Source: CALSPH01 sp041690035
GTDB lineage: Bacteria; Bacteroidota; Bacteroidia; NS11-12g; UBA955
Assembly (NCBI GenBank): GCA_041690035.1
Contig: JBDNFC010000046.1
Span: 1 to 64,000, forward strand
DNA: 64,000 nucleotides
Reading direction: 5' to 3'
Shown: positions 62,638-64,000 of the stretch, in pieces
Numbering within the stretch: the stretch's first letter is position 1
How the letters are laid out: every line of letters starts with the position of its first letter
Made by a program: the position numbers and the translations under genes
Notes under the pieces: generated by a model
Seen by the model: only the letters and a program-made list of their open reading frames with translations
Told to the model about the DNA's origin: nothing
Databases searched by the model: none

Positions 62638-63214
62638 AAATATAAATGCTTTGATATTGGCTGGGGGCGAATCTTTGCGAATGGGAATGGATAAAGGTGA
62701 ATTAGTTTACCATCAAAAAGCTCAAAAATATCATTTAGCAGATATGCTAATTGCCATGGGTTTGCCAACTTATATTTCTATAAAAAAAACTATAGTTCAA
62801 TCTAATGATTATCATTATGTAGTAGATAAAATTGAAGATATTGGTCCTATGGCAGGAATTCACGCAGCGTTTACTACTTTTAACACAGCATGGTTAGTGC
62901 TTGCCTGCGACTATCCTTTGTTAACCAACCATCATCTTGAAACATTATTAAAGCATAGAGACAAAAGTAAAGTAGCAACCTTATTTTATGATGAAATGTC
63001 AAATCAAATAATTCCTACTTTGGCTATTTATGAACCGAAATTTTTTCAGTTACTTTCTAAAGCTATTGCTCAAAAAAATTATGGCATCCAATATCTTTTG
63101 AGACAACATGATATTGCCTTGGTTTCTGTTCAGGGAGAAGAACTTAGGAGTATAGATACTCAAGCGGATTGCGCACAAATAAAAAAAATTATAAATGGAA
63201 AATCAATCCACTAA
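62624..63214 (+). CDS. mobA: Molybdenum cofactor guanylyltransferase
   Basis: A 196-residue nucleotidyltransferase that attaches GMP to the molybdenum cofactor for bis-MGD enzymes such as formate dehydrogenase. The N-terminal signature ALILAGGESLRMGMDKGEL is diagnostic; VVDKIEDIGPMAGIHAAF and VLACDYPLLTNHHL follow, the latter with the metal-binding Asp. Length is normal. Its end overlaps the fdhD start by 20 bases. Confidence 0.92.
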   Translation: MSWGKNINALILAGGESLRMGMDKGELVYHQKAQKYHLADMLIAMGLPTYISIKKTIVQSNDYHYVVDKIEDIGPMAGIHAAFTTFNTAWLVLACDYPLLTNHHLETLLKHRDKSKVATLFYDEMSNQIIPTLAIYEPKFFQLLSKAIAQKNYGIQYLLRQHDIALVSVQGEELRSIDTQADCAQIKKIINGKSIH

Positions 63215-64000
63215 ACAAATTAATATACATAAGGTGTCAGAAACAGAGGTTCATCAAACCCCCGATTTTTTGGCGGTAGAGGAGCCTTTGCAAATAAGCT
63301 TAACTATCAATAGCAATATGCCTCCAATAATTGATAAGAATATATCTATTACAATGCGCACACCAGGAGCAGATACGGACTTGGCACTTGGTTTTTTATT
63401 TACCGAAGGAATTATTTTCGAAAATTCTCAGGTTCTCAAAGTGCTATTTGAGGAAAACAAAGTAAATGTGTTATTAAACTCCTCAAAAGGAATAGATTTA
63501 AGTAAAATAGAAAGACACTTTTATACAAGCAGCAGCTGCGGTGTATGTGGCAAGGCAAGTATTGATGCTATCAGAACTGTGAGTAGACTGACACCTCAAA
63601 AAGTAGCGTTAAAAATAGATAAAAATATTATTAAGCAATTGCCCAATACATTGCGTCAGCAACAGGCAGTGTTTGAAAATACTGGTGGATTACATGCTGC
63701 TGCACTGTTTAGCAGCGAGGGGGTTTTATTGAGTTTAAGAGAAGATGTAGGCAGGCACAATGCATTAGATAAATTGATTGGTGCTGCTTTTCAAACTAAT
63801 AGCTTGCCCATTGCAAATAGTTTATTGCTTTTGAGCGGCAGGGCAAGTTTCGAATTAATTCAAAAAGCAGCCATGGCAGGCATTCAATTTATTATGGCAG
63901 TTGGCGCCCCGTCTAGCTTGGCGGTAGAATTGGCGGAAGAGTTTAGTATCACCCTCATTGGTTTTTTATCTTCTCATAGATTTAATATTTATACAAATGC
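63195..64000 (+). CDS. fdhD: Formate dehydrogenase accessory sulfurtransferase FdhD (3' partial)
   Basis: The frame opens with ATG at 63195 and is still open at the window edge, with 268 codons visible; the last residues (FLSSHRFNIYTNA) match the usual FdhD C terminus, so only a few codons are missing. FdhD passes sulfur from the cysteine desulfurase to the molybdenum cofactor of formate dehydrogenase. Signatures: VEEPLQISL, TPGADTDLALGFLFTEGII, the active-site CGVCGKASID, GGLHAAALF, REDVGRHNALDKLIG and LLSGRASFELIQKAAMAGI. The neighbouring mobA supports the assignment. Confidence 0.94.
   Translation, partial: MENQSTKQINIHKVSETEVHQTPDFLAVEEPLQISLTINSNMPPIIDKNISITMRTPGADTDLALGFLFTEGIIFENSQVLKVLFEENKVNVLLNSSKGIDLSKIERHFYTSSSCGVCGKASIDAIRTVSRLTPQKVALKIDKNIIKQLPNTLRQQQAVFENTGGLHAAALFSSEGVLLSLREDVGRHNALDKLIGAAFQTNSLPIANSLLLLSGRASFELIQKAAMAGIQFIMAVGAPSSLAVELAEEFSITLIGFLSSHRFNIYTN

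Overview
The window is a gene-dense chromosomal stretch of an AT-rich member of the Bacteroidota. Evidence for this: C-terminal type IX secretion (T9SS) sorting tails on two secreted proteins; lineage-typical families (DUF4783, DUF3078, DUF4399, TIGR02757, BshB1, a SpoIIM/DUF4129/DUF4350/MoxR/DUF58 operon); a Thermus-like NADP isocitrate dehydrogenase; and the Bacteroidota promoter pattern, a TAnnTTTG -7 box with a TTG about 19-23 bp upstream, found again and again just before start codons. I saw no rRNA, tRNA, CRISPR array, prophage or intact transposase. Order or family level cannot be fixed from sequence reading alone.

Layout. 1-5.1 kb: end of pheT, a small coiled-coil protein, zapA, rny (RNase Y), DUF4783, nadC. 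5.3-9.8 kb: a T9SS cargo, an rsfS-EamA operon, a nucleoid-associated protein, a BadF-type sugar kinase and a truncated membrane protein divergent from a HAD phosphatase. 10.6-20 kb: aspS; an OmpA lipoprotein, sugar nucleotidyltransferase-like and tpiA operon; a 1451-residue secreted protein of unknown role. 20-22.5 kb is the accessory patch: a decayed gene, an orphan winged-helix/phosphoribosyltransferase protein with a palindromic operator, and a 177-bp MITE-like element. 22.5-27.4 kb: TonB receptor plus His/Asp-rich lipoprotein, and a beta-helix T9SS cargo. 27.5-29.9 kb: rpsA with an unusual Shine-Dalgarno, a TTG start and a C-terminal extension. 30-35 kb (minus): LolD-like ATPase, recQ, two glycosyltransferases. 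35-39.7 kb: sucC, mscL, DUF3078, YciO/Sua5-like, DPM1-like transferase, GmhB-like phosphatase. 39.7-45.9 kb: the SpoIIM-DUF4129-DUF4350-MoxR-DUF58 operon. 45.9-49.5 kb: bshB1 with DUF4399, an HtrA protease and an FkbM methyltransferase. 49.8-54.9 kb (minus): gpsA-aroB-aroA-aroC-TIGR02757 operon. 55-61 kb: beta-barrel protein, icd, an unknown gene, lepA-MFS. 61.2-64 kb: a molybdenum-cofactor/formate dehydrogenase accessory operon ending in fdhD, cut by the window edge.

Most of the window is conserved housekeeping sequence. The items I rate highest are the wHTH-PRTase regulator with its four-half-site operator, the neighbouring MITE-like element, the mirror-symmetric divergent promoter at 9.82-9.87 kb, the rpsA translation signal with its HhH-like tail, and the orphan membrane protein heading the molybdenum operon. 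The -7 boxes also move several start codons downstream of the longest possible reading frame (nadC, rsfS, the OmpA lipoprotein, lolD-like, gpsA, icd).
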